Origin: Pedobacter sp. R20-19
Lineage (GTDB): Bacteria > Bacteroidota > Bacteroidia > Sphingobacteriales > Sphingobacteriaceae
Direction: 5' to 3'
DNA length: 64,000 bases
Assembly: GCF_000708265.2 (NCBI RefSeq)
Contig: NZ_JCKI01000005.1
Coordinates: 434,001 to 498,000, forward strand
Made by a program: the position numbers and the translations under genes. Below the pieces are notes generated by a model. The model had not been told where the DNA came from. It worked only from the letters and a program-made list of their open reading frames with translations, and searched no databases. Below, in pieces: positions 17,518 through 27,093 of this stretch; position 1 is the first letter of the stretch; each line of letters starts with the position of its first letter.

Positions 17518-17813
17518 ATCAAAATTTGGTAAATGAGATGTTATTAATGATTATATTAAAAGATGTAAGATAAAAATGAAGCAGAATTTTTCTAAACCGA
17601 TCTATTTAACTTTTAGTTCTGTTTTTATAATGCCATTTTTATTAATTTTTTTATTGGTGATTTAAAACGGAATGGCTTTTGCGAAATGTTATTGTATAAG
17701 AAATGTTTTACTAAATTAAATTCTAATTTTTTGGCAATTTTTTTTAGTTTTCCAACTGCAAAATTCGTTGTATGTTTAAAATGATTCTAAATTTGTAACT
17801 CCTTTAAGATAAA
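17518..17813. other. AT-rich intergenic region before mqo
   Basis: The gap between lipA and mqo is 377 bases in all. A 29-codon hydrophobic reading frame (17576-17665, MKQNFSKPIYLTFSSVF and on) is present but has no supporting signal, so I do not call it. No full -7 consensus was found directly before mqo. Confidence 0.4.
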
Positions 17814-19322
17814 ATGACTAAAAAGAAAAAGACAGTTGGCAAAACTGACGCAGATGTGATTTTAATTGGCGCTGGTATCATGAGCGCTACCCTTGGTGTT
17901 TTATTAAAAGAGTTAGAGCCCGGTTTAAGTATCGAAATTTACGAAAGACTTGATATTGCAGCAGCTGAAAGCTCTGATGCCTGGAATAATGCAGGAACGG
18001 GACACTCTGCTTTTTGCGAATTAAATTATACACCCGAAAAAAGTGATGGAACGGTTGAAACTAAAAAAGCGGTACAAATTGCCGAAAATTTTGAGGTTTC
18101 TAAACAGTTCTGGGCATATCTTATCGAAAAGGGGTTGGTTTCAAATCCAGGAAACTTCATTCGGAAAATTCCGCATATGAGCTTTGTTTGGGGGAAGAAA
18201 AATGTAGATTACCTTAGAAAACGCTATGAGGCATTGCAAAAATGCACGCTGTTTAGCGAAATGGAATATACTGATGATGCAAAAGTAATTGATACCTGGG
18301 CTCCTCTGATTATGGAAGGGCGCAAGAAAGATGAAAAAATTGCAGCTACTAAAATGGATTTAGGAACCGATGTTAATTTTGGCTCTCTAACCCGGGATAT
18401 GTTTAATCACCTTAAAGAACAGGAAAACGTAAACTTATATTTTAACCACGAAATTCGTGATTTAAAGAAAAATAAGGATGGAAACTGGGTAATTAAGGTG
18501 AAAGATTTGGAAACTAATGATACACGCAAGCGTGTGGCTAAATTCATTTTCATTGGTGCTGGTGGTGGTTCTTTGCCACTATTAGAAAAGTCAGGCATTC
18601 CGGAAGGTAAGGGTTTTGGTGGTTTCCCGGTTAGCGGACAGTGGTTGAAATGTACAAACGATGAAATTATTGCCAAACACCATGCAAAGGTTTATGGTAA
18701 GGCAGCAGTTGGTGCACCTCCAATGTCTGTTCCGCATTTAGATACCAGAATGATTAATGGCAAACAGGCCCTGCTTTTTGGTCCTTATGCTGGTTTTTCT
18801 ACCAAGTTCCTTAAAAATGGATCTTTTTTAGATTTACCGAAGTCCATCAAGTTTAATAATATTCGTCCGATGATTTCTGCCGGATTGCATAATCTTGATT
18901 TAACCAAATATTTAATTGAGCAGGTAAGACAATCTCCTGAAGATAGGCTAGAGGCTTTGAAGGAATATTTACCTACGGCAGAATTAAAAGATTGGGAATT
19001 GGAATATGCCGGACAACGGGTACAGGTAATTAAAAAGGATGAGAAAAAAGGTGGCGTTTTAGAATTTGGTACCGAAGTAGTTAGCGCGGCAGATGGATCT
19101 ATTGCAGCGCTTCTAGGTGCATCTCCGGGTGCCTCCACAGCAGTTTCCATTATGTTGGAATTACTAGCGCGTTGTTTCAAAGAGGATTTAGCTACTGATG
19201 AATGGCAGGCTAAAATAAAAGATATGATCCCAACTTATGGGAAAGAATTATCTGATGATGCTGATTTGTGCAAAAGAACAAGAGAAAGAACTTCTAAAGT
19301 TCTGGAAATAGAAAATGCTTAA
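17814..19322 (+). CDS. mqo: Malate:quinone oxidoreductase
   Basis: 502 aa FAD enzyme that oxidises malate to oxaloacetate and passes electrons to the quinone pool at the membrane. The Rossmann motif is DVILIGAGIMSATLG. The family stretch SSDAWNNAGTGHSAFCELNYTP and the C-terminal VVSAADGSIAALLGASPGASTAVSIMLELL are intact. Length is normal. It is monocistronic, with a strong shared terminator downstream. Confidence 0.97.
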   Translation: MTKKKKTVGKTDADVILIGAGIMSATLGVLLKELEPGLSIEIYERLDIAAAESSDAWNNAGTGHSAFCELNYTPEKSDGTVETKKAVQIAENFEVSKQFWAYLIEKGLVSNPGNFIRKIPHMSFVWGKKNVDYLRKRYEALQKCTLFSEMEYTDDAKVIDTWAPLIMEGRKKDEKIAATKMDLGTDVNFGSLTRDMFNHLKEQENVNLYFNHEIRDLKKNKDGNWVIKVKDLETNDTRKRVAKFIFIGAGGGSLPLLEKSGIPEGKGFGGFPVSGQWLKCTNDEIIAKHHAKVYGKAAVGAPPMSVPHLDTRMINGKQALLFGPYAGFSTKFLKNGSFLDLPKSIKFNNIRPMISAGLHNLDLTKYLIEQVRQSPEDRLEALKEYLPTAELKDWELEYAGQRVQVIKKDEKKGGVLEFGTEVVSAADGSIAALLGASPGASTAVSIMLELLARCFKEDLATDEWQAKIKDMIPTYGKELSDDADLCKRTRERTSKVLEIENA

Positions 19323-19382
19323 TTAATATACGGTGTTAAAAGGCCGTAAATAATTAGCGAATTTAGCTTAAGAGATCAAGCA

Positions 19383-19422
19383 AAAAAAGGGACATGAAAA
19401 TCAAATTTCATGTCCCTTTTTT
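19383..19422. terminator. Bidirectional terminator between mqo and brxC
   Basis: A 17-bp perfect stem (19383-19399 with 19406-19422) has a 6-base loop. The A run on the left and T run on the right serve both convergent genes. Confidence 0.88.
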
Positions 19423-19441
19423 ATTATAAGTAGAAATATTG

Positions 19442-19774
19442 TTAAGCTGCGATTACTTCAGCAACTTCTTCAGCAGAGATATCACTGTGTGATGCTTCCA
19501 AAACACACTCGCCATCTTTGATTAATAAAATTTGTGGAGACTGGTGTGCTACATTAAAAATTTCTGCAATTGAGTTGGAAATTTCGCGATAGCTGATTAA
19601 ATCTAAAAAGTAAAGTGTTGTATCTTCCGGAATCACTTCCCAATTAAATTCGAAATTCCTTTTCGCCATCATCGAAATAGAGCAACGGGTGCTGTGCTTA
19701 AAAATTAAGTTGTAGCCTTCTGCACTTTTAATTTCGTTTAACTGATCCAGTGATGTTAAATTAACCCAAGTCAT
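19442..19774 (-). CDS. ytxJ: Monothiol bacilliredoxin BrxC/YtxJ family protein
   Basis: 110 aa thioredoxin-fold protein of the YtxJ (DUF2847) family. The motif KHSTRCSIS holds the single active Cys31, in place of the KHS..CPIS seen in relatives. PQILLIKDGECV supplies the cis-Pro region. Family members are proposed to remove bacillithiol from proteins. A second bacilliredoxin is encoded at 48.6 kb, which supports use of bacillithiol in this organism, although the synthesis genes are not in the window. Confidence 0.87.
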   Translation of the reverse strand: MTWVNLTSLDQLNEIKSAEGYNLIFKHSTRCSISMMAKRNFEFNWEVIPEDTTLYFLDLISYREISNSIAEIFNVAHQSPQILLIKDGECVLEASHSDISAEEVAEVIAA

Positions 19775-19862
19775 AGTAAATATTGTTTATAGGGATAACA
19801 GCTGCATGAAGATAATGTTCTGCAAATGACCTAAAAATGAAAATTAATAAATGTGTTTGTAT

Positions 19863-19985
19863 TTAGTTTCTTCTGCGTCTGCCTTCAGGATAAGAGCTAT
19901 ATGCCGGGCAAAGTTTAGAAGAACAAGATTCTAAAATGGTAATGGTGCAAAACACCGCCAGTAATAAGATGGCTACTTTTTTCAT
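19863..19985 (-). CDS. Small lipoprotein, 40 aa
   Basis: MKKVAILLLAVFCTITILES followed by CSSKLCPAYSSYPEGRRRRN. The signal peptide ends in a lipobox (LESC, Cys21). The mature peptide is only about 20 residues, with a KLCPAYSSYP motif and a basic tail. I have the impression of similar short proteins in related genomes with the same CPAYSSYP core, which argues for a real gene. The function is unknown. It lies just downstream of brxC and upstream of ribH in the same direction. Confidence 0.65.
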   Translation of the reverse strand: MKKVAILLLAVFCTITILESCSSKLCPAYSSYPEGRRRRN

Positions 19986-20036
19986 TGGATGGTTAATTTA
20001 ATTCGCTAAGGTACAAATAGTTTGTGAAAGGGCAAG

Positions 20037-20528
20037 TTAAATATTTGCTGCTAAATCAGCCATCTTAATCGCCGTTATTGCGGCCTCATCTCCTTTATTG
20101 CCATGCTTTCCACCTGCACGATCCTGAGCCTGCTCCAGGTTATTGGTGGTTAATACACCAAAAATAACTGGCTTGCTGTATTTAATACCCACATTGGTTA
20201 CACCCTGAGCTACGGCATCGCAAATGAAATCAAAATGTTTGGTGTCGCCCTGAATTACACAACCTAAACAAATTACCGCATCAACGTCACTTTTTTTACT
20301 TAATAATATTTCGGCTCCACCAGTTAATTCGAAGCTTCCGGGAACGGGCAAAGAAATAATATTTTCTTCCTTCACACCATTTTCTATCAGGGTTTTTAAA
20401 GCACCATTGTATAAAGCACCGGTAATCTCAGCATTCCATTCGGCTACAATAATTCCAAATTTATAATTAGCACCATTGGGCACCGTGGTATGAGAGAAAT
20501 CAGAAAGATTTTTAAGTTGTGTTGACAT
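20037..20528 (-). CDS. ribH: 6,7-dimethyl-8-ribityllumazine synthase
   Basis: 163 aa. Condenses 5-amino-6-ribitylamino-uracil with dihydroxybutanone phosphate in riboflavin synthesis. Motifs seen are [56 protein letters not shown] with the catalytic His, and [24 protein letters not shown]. Normal length. A consensus -7 box is four bases before the ATG. Confidence 0.98.
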   Translation of the reverse strand: MSTQLKNLSDFSHTTVPNGANYKFGIIVAEWNAEITGALYNGALKTLIENGVKEENIISLPVPGSFELTGGAEILLSKKSDVDAVICLGCVIQGDTKHFDFICDAVAQGVTNVGIKYSKPVIFGVLTTNNLEQAQDRAGGKHGNKGDEAAITAIKMADLAANI

Positions 20529-20532
20529 GTAG

Positions 20533-20540
20533 CAAAGATA
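20533..20540 (-). promoter_or_regulatory. ribH -7 box, near-leaderless
   Basis: The minus strand reads TATCTTTG, with four bases (CTAC) between it and the ATG. Confidence 0.65.
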
Positions 20541-20593
20541 GGGCTAAGCTTTGAATGTTGGAAACAGAAATGTTTAACGGTTGTAAGTTTTAA

Positions 20594-21268
20594 TCAGGTT
20601 AATTGAATACTACTATAAGTTGCACCTATGGGAATGATTTTATTCCCCACCCAAATCTGATTTCGGTCGAACTTTGTAATTTGACTTTTGGCCACTATGA
20701 AAGCCCTGTGACACCTAATGAATGCAGCTTTGGGCAAAAGTTCTGCCAAATCATTAATCGTGATTCTTGAACTTAAAAGCTTATCCTTTAGTTGGAGCTG
20801 GGTATAATTTCCTGAAGCTTCTATGTAAAGAATATCGGCCAACTCTACTTTAATCTGTTCGTAGCCATCTTTTATAAAAATATAACTGGCTTTGTTTTCT
20901 GTGATCTGGTTACGAAGATTATACAACTCTTGTGCCTTATTGCAGGCTTTTAAAAAACGAGAAAGTGAGAAAGGTTTGAGTAGATAGTCAACTGCATCCA
21001 GTTCAAAACTTTGCACCGCATGTTCAGTGTATGCCGTTGTAAAAATAACCATTGGTGGATTACTTAAACTTTTCAGGAAATCAATACCGCTGATGTCGGG
21101 CATTTTAATATCCAGAAAAATCAGGTCAACCTTATTTAGTTGCATATAACTAATGGCCAGAAAAGCATCTGTAAAAGTTTCAGACAGATTTAAAAACAGA
21201 ACTTTTGCCGCATGAGATTTTACAATATCAAGTGCAATGGGTTCATCATCTATGGCAATAGCAATCAT
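20594..21268 (-). CDS. LytTR response regulator
   Basis: 224 aa. The receiver domain (about 1-120) has the acidic pair DDEP at 7-10, phospho-acceptor Asp53 in LIFLDIKMPDISG, TTAYTEHAVQSFELDAVDYLLKPF, and conserved Lys. The LytTR DNA-binding domain (about 130-224) has DILYIEASGNYTQLQL, RITINDLAELLP and FIRCHRAFIVAKSQI. It is the partner of the sensor kinase just upstream (35 bases apart), forming a typical Bacteroidota LytS/LytR pair. The target genes are unknown. Confidence 0.95.
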   Translation of the reverse strand: MIAIAIDDEPIALDIVKSHAAKVLFLNLSETFTDAFLAISYMQLNKVDLIFLDIKMPDISGIDFLKSLSNPPMVIFTTAYTEHAVQSFELDAVDYLLKPFSLSRFLKACNKAQELYNLRNQITENKASYIFIKDGYEQIKVELADILYIEASGNYTQLQLKDKLLSSRITINDLAELLPKAAFIRCHRAFIVAKSQITKFDRNQIWVGNKIIPIGATYSSIQLT

Positions 21269-21303
21269 CTTAATTTATTCAATGCAGCAATATAGGTATA
21301 AGA

Positions 21304-22842
21304 TTAATCCAGTTGTAATGTTAAATGAACAAAAAACTCCTTTGCAGTTTCACGGATAATCAGTTCATGCTTGCCATAATAGATTAATGATAAACGCTGT
21401 TTCACATTTTCAAGTCCTATACCACTTTTTAGCTTTTCAGGATCGTTATCTGCCTTGATGTAGATGCTATTGCTCACATCAAAGTATAAGGTATTTTCTT
21501 TTGTTTGCAGGGTAATTTTAATATAAGAAGACTGTTGCAAGCTGATGCCATGTTTAAAAGCATTTTCTATAAATGGAATTAATAACATCGGCGTAATTTG
21601 CAGGTTATTAATTTGCTCTTCAATAGCCGTATCAATTTTTATATCTCCAGAACGTGATGTCCTGAGTTTTTGAAGGTCAATGTAATTGTTCAGGTATTCA
21701 ACTTCGCGGGTTAAGGAAATCTTATCCTGCATATTTTCGTGTAACATGAAGCGCATCATGTCGCCAAGTTTCTGAATGCCTTCTCCGGTTCGTTCGGCAT
21801 TTTCTTGTAAGGCAGTTCCAAATAAGGTATTTAATGCGTTGAAAAGAAAGTGTGGATTAATCTGAGATTTTAGAAAATTCAAACTGGCATCTGATTTTCC
21901 AAGTTCAGTTTTAAGCATTTGAATTTCAGTCTGCTTCTCAAATTTATTTTTATAAATATACCAGGCGGCAGGAGTTGTTATACAAACTAAACTGATCAAG
22001 GTAAGCGCTAATGTAAGTGGTACTGCATTTCCTCCGCTCATAAAACCGGCAAGTAACAGGAGAATAAATGGAATGATCAGGATTGATATGGCTAAATTTC
22101 CCCAAAAATATCGGCCAAATCCTTTCATTTCCTTTCTAAGGTTAGGAATGATGTGATAGATAGAAAGAAAGGCCAGAATTACATTTACCGGTGGTGCGAT
22201 GAGCCAAAAAACAAGAATTTCGTTATCGGATTTAGCAGATATCACTGCCATCAAAATCATTAAAGAGATTAACCATATTCTGGTGGTTATAAATATCTCA
22301 GGAATAATGTTCTTACCATAGCTTTTCAAAAACTGAATTTTATTAATGAGTGCCAGCCCCTGTTCGTTAAAATAGGCATAGATATTAAAAAGTAGGTAAA
22401 GAAAGAAAATATAGGTAAAGGCCTCACCAAAAAAAATACCATACCCATTATTTACATCTTCCATTTCTACCAGGCGATAGGCTTGCGAGTAAGTATTGGC
22501 AACCATCCAGGTGATGATAGAAATAGCGGTAACGATAACCGATAAAATAACATTTAACGCAATGTTATTTTTACGGGTTAATTGAGGCATAAAGCAGAAA
22601 TTAAAAAGCAGAAAACTGATGTATATAATGCTGATTTTGAATAATTCAGGCAGGAAGAAATTTTTTATTACCGAAAAATCAATGCCATTCTCTTCAAACC
22701 GATAGCTGCTGCCAGAGCCATAAGTAGTTTGTGAGCAAATACTAATTAGGGCCAGAATATAAAGTGTGGTAGAAATCCAGAACTCCAGCTGGTTAATGTT
22801 TTTTGCTTTTGTAGGAGGTGTAGTTTCTGATAAGATGTACAT
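21304..22842 (-). CDS. LytS-type sensor histidine kinase
   Basis: 512 aa. About seven membrane helices occupy residues 20-290, with no extracellular sensor domain of size. A short coiled segment follows, then the His_kinase motif with the phospho-acceptor in SQINPHFLFNALNTLFG and an HATPase region (MLLIPFIENAFKHGI, GIGLENVKQRL). It is cognate to the downstream LytTR regulator. The stimulus is unknown; in this kinase class the membrane helices themselves sense. Confidence 0.94.
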   Translation of the reverse strand: MYILSETTPPTKAKNINQLEFWISTTLYILALISICSQTTYGSGSSYRFEENGIDFSVIKNFFLPELFKISIIYISFLLFNFCFMPQLTRKNNIALNVILSVIVTAISIITWMVANTYSQAYRLVEMEDVNNGYGIFFGEAFTYIFFLYLLFNIYAYFNEQGLALINKIQFLKSYGKNIIPEIFITTRIWLISLMILMAVISAKSDNEILVFWLIAPPVNVILAFLSIYHIIPNLRKEMKGFGRYFWGNLAISILIIPFILLLLAGFMSGGNAVPLTLALTLISLVCITTPAAWYIYKNKFEKQTEIQMLKTELGKSDASLNFLKSQINPHFLFNALNTLFGTALQENAERTGEGIQKLGDMMRFMLHENMQDKISLTREVEYLNNYIDLQKLRTSRSGDIKIDTAIEEQINNLQITPMLLIPFIENAFKHGISLQQSSYIKITLQTKENTLYFDVSNSIYIKADNDPEKLKSGIGLENVKQRLSLIYYGKHELIIRETAKEFFVHLTLQLD

Positions 22843-23002
22843 ATAGCTTGTAAATTATACCACAATGCTACAAAGAGTTATTTATTTGTTATTTAAAATG
22901 TGATGGATGCGTTAAAAAATGTGATGAACATAAGGTTTCAAGTTTAAAGGCTGTAAGTGCATAAACACAAATATTTCATTACCTCGTTCCATATTCACTT
23001 AT

Positions 23003-23010
23003 TATCTTTG
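23003..23010 (+). promoter_or_regulatory. -7 box upstream of the ArsC-like gene
   Basis: TATCTTTG matches TAnnTTTG and is followed by a 70-base leader made largely of an 8-base-period array. Confidence 0.6.
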
Positions 23011-23020
23011 AGCACAAAAA

Positions 23021-23076
23021 ATTACTCACTCAATAATTCAACAATTCATTCATTCAAAAATCTACTCATTCAATAA
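23021..23076 (+). repeat. Octad array (TTCANNAA type) in the leader of the ArsC-like gene
   Basis: Seven in-phase 8-base units: ATTACTCA, CTCAATAA, TTCAACAA, TTCATTCA, TTCAAAAA, TCTACTCA, TTCAATAA. The array ends four bases before the ATG at 23081. Confidence 0.6.
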
Positions 23077-23080
23077 TCAT

Positions 23081-23428
23081 ATGATCGTTTACGGAATACC
23101 CAATTGCAATACAGTAAAAAAATCACTAGACTGGTTAAAGGAAAATAAAATCGATTTCGAGTTTCACGATTTTAAGAAAAAAGGGATCACTGTAGAAAAG
23201 CTAAATGAATGGTGTAAAGTTTTTGGCTGGGAAACGGTGTTGAACCGTAAGGGACTTACCTGGAAAAAACTAAGCAAGGAAGAACAGGTTAATATTAATA
23301 ATCAGGAAAAAGCAATTGCTTACCTGATTGATAATACAAGTGCCATCAAGCGTCCGGTGATTGAAAAGGATGGTCAGCCAGTTTTAATATCTTTTGATGA
23401 ATCTCTTTATGCTAAAACACTAGCCTAA
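23081..23428 (+). CDS. ArsC/Spx-family thioredoxin-fold protein (YffB type)
   Basis: 115 aa. It begins MIVYGIPNCNTVKKSLDWLKE, the one-cysteine form of the ArsC family motif (Cys9), and keeps DFKKKGI, WETVLNRKG.TWKKL and the C-terminal IKRPVIEKDGQPVLISF with the Arg-Pro of the family. YffB-like proteins are often labelled arsenate reductases, but no ars genes are present. A glutathione- or bacillithiol-linked reductase role is as likely. Confidence 0.85.
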   Translation: MIVYGIPNCNTVKKSLDWLKENKIDFEFHDFKKKGITVEKLNEWCKVFGWETVLNRKGLTWKKLSKEEQVNINNQEKAIAYLIDNTSAIKRPVIEKDGQPVLISFDESLYAKTLA

Positions 23429-23485
23429 ATCATGTGTTGTATTGTTAAAGTTTGTTAAATGCAAGCTTTAGATATTTTCCTAACT

Positions 23486-23493
23486 TACTTTTG
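23486..23493 (+). promoter_or_regulatory. -7 box directly before the CarboxypepD_reg-like gene
   Basis: TACTTTTG matches TAnnTTTG and ends three bases before ATG 23497. This excludes the upstream TTG at 23452 as start. Confidence 0.6.
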
Positions 23494-23496
23494 AAT

Positions 23497-24237
23497 ATGT
23501 ATAAGCTGATCATTTTCCTTTTCCTCGCATTGCCTGCCGGTGTTATTGCACAAACCGTAACTACAGGTACAGTATTCGATTATTCGAAAAAAACAATTTC
23601 ATTACCTGGTGTCTCTGTCCGAAACCTCAATAGTAAGAAAACAACCAGTACAAATAGAGAAGGTAAATATACTATTGCCGCAACTATTGGTGATTTAATA
23701 GAATTTTCAGCAGTTGGCTATCATACAGATACCTTATACTTAACAAATTTGTTAAACAGAACCATTTATCTTCCGGTAAAATCCAATAGCTTAGCAGATG
23801 TAGATGTAAGAGGGGTAAGGATGAATAGCCAGATTACGGATGCGAAAGATCCTTTAGCCGAAAAATATACGCTATTAAATACTGGTGGAAACCTGAACAG
23901 AAAAAGGATGACGGATAAAGTAGGTGGTTTAAGCCTCAACTTAGGATATGGTAAGTACAAAAGACAGCAACGCAAAGAGGCTGAATTAGAAGAAAAAGAT
24001 ATGTACCAGGAAGAGATTGACGCAAATTTTAGCGAAAAAGCCGTTACAGATTTAACTAAACTACAGGGTGAAGATCTAAAAAACTTTATGATCATTTACC
24101 GCCCATCGGTAGAGCAGATCAAAGCAGAAAGACCTTATCGCTATAATTATTATATCTCAAGAGCATTTGTTGCCTGGCAAAAACTCACTCCACAGCAAAA
24201 AAAATTACAGGATTTACCCAAATTAAAGGTGAATTAA
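23497..24237 (+). CDS. Exported protein with carboxypeptidase-D-like regulatory domain
   Basis: 246 aa. A signal peptide (about 1-19, ending GVIAQ) is followed by a CarboxypepD_reg-like beta sandwich (about 20-100: GTVFDYSKKTISLPGVSVRNLNSKKTTSTNREGKYTIAA) and a charged C-terminal region with no recognised domain (about 110-246, RKEAELEEKDMYQEEID). Free-standing versions of this domain are common in Bacteroidota periplasm. The function is unknown. The start is set at ATG 23497 by the promoter box and the signal peptide; a hairpin terminator follows. Confidence 0.82.
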   Translation: MYKLIIFLFLALPAGVIAQTVTTGTVFDYSKKTISLPGVSVRNLNSKKTTSTNREGKYTIAATIGDLIEFSAVGYHTDTLYLTNLLNRTIYLPVKSNSLADVDVRGVRMNSQITDAKDPLAEKYTLLNTGGNLNRKRMTDKVGGLSLNLGYGKYKRQQRKEAELEEKDMYQEEIDANFSEKAVTDLTKLQGEDLKNFMIIYRPSVEQIKAERPYRYNYYISRAFVAWQKLTPQQKKLQDLPKLKVN

Positions 24238-24266
24238 TAAAAAACCTAATTTCTGGCAGTAACATT

Positions 24267-24300
24267 ATAAGCACATATGTCGTCATATGTGCTTATTCTT
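24267..24300 (+). terminator. Rho-independent terminator
   Basis: A 13-bp perfect stem (ATAAGCACATATG with its complement, 24267-24279 and 24284-24296) has a TCGT loop and is followed by TCTTTATATTT. Confidence 0.75.
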
Positions 24301-24331
24301 TATATTTACATCCGTAATACAACTTATTCAC

Positions 24332-26566
24332 ATGAAAATAACCAGACTAATCGCTTTGTGCGCCTTTAGCTGTGCTTCCGCTTTATCTGCTTTTGCGCAA
24401 CAGGCTGCACCAGTATCCAATTACAATTCGGCCGATGCTTTCGGACCACTTTTTTACACTCAAAATGGAAATGAATTTCGCTCTGCCAATGGTGCGCCAG
24501 GGGCTAAATATTGGCAAAACCGGGTAGATTATAATATTACCGCAAACCTTGATGAAACTCAAAACCTGGTTACAGGCTCAGTAACCTTAACCTATAAAAA
24601 CAATAGTCCTGATCAACTTCCCTATTTATGGTTACAACTGGATCAGAATACTTTTAAAGAAAATTCGCGGGGCAAGCAAATCACACCATCCCGTAGCCGT
24701 TATGGCGCCCAGGGTGAAAAATTTGATGGTGGCTACCAAATTAAAAATGTGAGCGTATTAAAAAAATCCAGCGCGGTAAAATTTACCTCATTGATTGAAG
24801 ATACACGGATGCAGATTCGCCTGGATCAACCTTTGGCTGCTAATGGTGAGGTGATTACCATTAAAATAGATTATTCATATGTGGTACCAAAAGAAGGATC
24901 AGATAGAACAGGTCATTTAACTACTAAAAATGGAGAAATCTTCGCCATTGCACAATGGTTTCCACGCATGTGCGTATATGATGATGTAATTGGCTGGAAC
25001 ACTTTGCCTTACTGGGGTGGAGGTGAGTTTTATTGTGAATATGGTGACATCAATTTCGCCATTACAGCCCCTGCAAGTCACATTGTAATGGGTTCGGGTG
25101 AACTTTTAAATCCATCGGAAGTATTTACACCAGAACAATTAAAAAGATGGAACGCTGCAAAAAATAGTGATGAAACAGTTCATATCCGCACGGAAGCAGA
25201 AGTTACAGATCCAAAATCACGTCCGGAAAAAGATAAATTAACCTGGAAATATAAAATTGTTAATGCACGTGATGCGGCTTGGGCTTCATCAAAAGCTTTT
25301 GTTCTGGATGCTGCAAGAATCAATTTGCCAAGTGGTAAAAAATCACTGGCCGTTTCTGCGCAGCCAATAGAAAGCAATGGTGTAGATGCTTATGGAAGAG
25401 GTGTAGAATATGTGAAAACATCAATTGAACATTATTCTTCAAAATGGTTTGAATACCCATATCCAATGGCCGTTAATGTAGCCACAAACATCGGTGGTAT
25501 GGAATATCCGGGTATTGTTTTCTGCGGATGGACTGCTAAAAAAGGCAGTGCATGGGGTGTAATTGATCATGAGTTTGGCCACACCTGGTTCCCAATGATT
25601 GTTGGCTCGAATGAACGTAAATTCGGGTGGATGGATGAAGGTTTTAATACTTTTATCAATGGTATTTCATCAAAAAATTTCAACAAGGGGGAATATGCTA
25701 AGCGTGCCACAAATATGAATATCATTGGCAAGCAGGTAATTGGTAATCCGAAATTTGAAAACATCATGTTAATGCCTGATGGAATGATTGAAGGTAATAT
25801 TGGTATTAACTTGTACGCAAAACCAGGATGGGGACTGGATATTTTAAGAAATGAAATTTTAGGTGAAGATCGTTTTGATTATGCCTTCCGTCAATACATT
25901 AAGAATTGGGCATATAAACATCCTACACCTTATGATTTTTTTCGCTCGATGGAAAATGGTGCGGGTGAAGACTTAGCTTGGTTTTGGAGAAGCTGGTTTT
26001 TAAATAGCTGGAAGATGGATCAGGCGGTGAGTTCAGTTCAGGAAATTAAAACTGATGGAAAACTTATGGGTTATTCTATTAAAGTACTTAATCTCGAAAA
26101 AATGCCAATGCCTATTATTCTTCAGGTGAAAACCAAAAGCGGTAAAACAGATACGGTTAAAGTTCCTGTTGATGTATGGATGAAAAATAATAGCTGGTTG
26201 GTTCGTTATCCAACAAATGAAGAAGTTGTTTCTGTTACTTTGGATCCCAACAAGGTTTTACCTGATAGCAACCCTGATAATAATACCTGGACTGCCGGAA
26301 CAGGCGCTAGTACGCCAACTGTTAATTTAGATCAGTATTTAGGTGTATATTCTACAACTAAGATGGCTATCAAATTCACCATTACAAAAGAAGATGGCGG
26401 ATTAGTTGCACAGGCAACCGGACAACAATCTTTCCCATTGACTTATGTAAGTGAAAATAAATTTTCCTTCGAAGACGCTGGTATAGAGATATTATTTAAC
26501 CCTGCTAAAAAAGAATTTAACATTACTCAAGGTGGAGGAACCACACTTTTTACAAAGGATAAATAA
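24332..26566 (+). CDS. M1 family metallopeptidase (gluzincin)
   Basis: 744 aa. A signal peptide runs to about residue 23 (SAFAQQ). The N-terminal beta domain is followed by the catalytic domain with GGMEYPGIV (exopeptidase-like GxMEN region) and zinc motif [25 protein letters not shown] (HExxH...E). The C-terminus carries an extra beta domain after about residue 600. It is a secreted aminopeptidase-type enzyme that degrades peptides in the periplasm or outside. The first ATG-like start at 24287 was rejected because the signal peptide starts at 24332. Near-consensus TATATTTA is upstream; a strong terminator is downstream. Confidence 0.93.
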   Translation: MKITRLIALCAFSCASALSAFAQQAAPVSNYNSADAFGPLFYTQNGNEFRSANGAPGAKYWQNRVDYNITANLDETQNLVTGSVTLTYKNNSPDQLPYLWLQLDQNTFKENSRGKQITPSRSRYGAQGEKFDGGYQIKNVSVLKKSSAVKFTSLIEDTRMQIRLDQPLAANGEVITIKIDYSYVVPKEGSDRTGHLTTKNGEIFAIAQWFPRMCVYDDVIGWNTLPYWGGGEFYCEYGDINFAITAPASHIVMGSGELLNPSEVFTPEQLKRWNAAKNSDETVHIRTEAEVTDPKSRPEKDKLTWKYKIVNARDAAWASSKAFVLDAARINLPSGKKSLAVSAQPIESNGVDAYGRGVEYVKTSIEHYSSKWFEYPYPMAVNVATNIGGMEYPGIVFCGWTAKKGSAWGVIDHEFGHTWFPMIVGSNERKFGWMDEGFNTFINGISSKNFNKGEYAKRATNMNIIGKQVIGNPKFENIMLMPDGMIEGNIGINLYAKPGWGLDILRNEILGEDRFDYAFRQYIKNWAYKHPTPYDFFRSMENGAGEDLAWFWRSWFLNSWKMDQAVSSVQEIKTDGKLMGYSIKVLNLEKMPMPIILQVKTKSGKTDTVKVPVDVWMKNNSWLVRYPTNEEVVSVTLDPNKVLPDSNPDNNTWTAGTGASTPTVNLDQYLGVYSTTKMAIKFTITKEDGGLVAQATGQQSFPLTYVSENKFSFEDAGIEILFNPAKKEFNITQGGGTTLFTKDK

Positions 26567-26585
26567 TTATAAAATTTTAAACTTG

Positions 26586-26618
26586 AAGCCTGGCAAATTA
26601 GATTGCCAGGCTTTTTTT
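26586..26618 (+). terminator. Rho-independent terminator of the M1 peptidase gene
   Basis: An 11-bp perfect stem (26586-26596 with 26603-26613) has a 6-base loop, then a T run to 26618. Confidence 0.9.
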
Positions 26619-26682
26619 ATGGTAATAGGTCTACACTTTCATCTGTATAAATGAATATTTTCGTGTCTTAAATATTGTAATT

Positions 26683-27093
26683 ATGGAAGAACATGCTTTA
26701 GAAATTATCAACCCGGCTGGAATATATGATCCCCGTCCACATGCTTATTCGCATGTGGCCACCGTATCAGCAAAAGATTTATTGGTTTTTGTAGCTGGGC
26801 AGGGGGGAAGCAGAATGGATGGGATTTTGATTAACGATTTTAGAACGCAGGTAAAGATTGTGTTTGAAAATATTGCCATTGCACTATCCAGTAAGGGATT
26901 AACAATGCATCATATTGCAAAACTGACTACGCTTGTTGTGGGCTATGATGAGGAGAAACATCAGATACTGATAGAAGAATCTACCAAAATATGGCACGAC
27001 CTGAAATTTCCGGTGAATACATTGATTCCGGTTGGAAGGTTAGCACTGGAAGGAATGTTAATTGAAATTGATGCAACTGCAATAAGTTTTTAA
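26683..27093 (+). CDS. RidA family (YjgF) protein
   Basis: 136 aa. The fold signature is GIYDPRPHAYSHVATVSA, LVFVAGQGG, QVKIVFENIAIAL, HIAKLTTLVVGYD, TLIPVGRLALEGMLIEIDATAI. Family members deaminate reactive enamine/imine intermediates from amino-acid metabolism. The Arg of the canonical RidA active site is probably in VGRLA, but this is a diverged member and the substrate is uncertain. The methyltransferase ATG follows its stop codon without spacing. Confidence 0.88.
   Translation: MEEHALEIINPAGIYDPRPHAYSHVATVSAKDLLVFVAGQGGSRMDGILINDFRTQVKIVFENIAIALSSKGLTMHHIAKLTTLVVGYDEEKHQILIEESTKIWHDLKFPVNTLIPVGRLALEGMLIEIDATAISF

Noticed and set aside
17576..17665. 29-codon hydrophobic frame before mqo
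   Set aside because: AT-rich DNA gives such frames by chance; no promoter box, ribosome site or known similarity supports it.
23081..23428. Arsenate resistance
   Set aside because: A single-Cys YffB-type protein with no arsenic genes around it; the name would over-reach.
24287..24331. Upstream start for the M1 peptidase
   Set aside because: The extension crosses the preceding terminator hairpin region, and the signal peptide begins at 24332.
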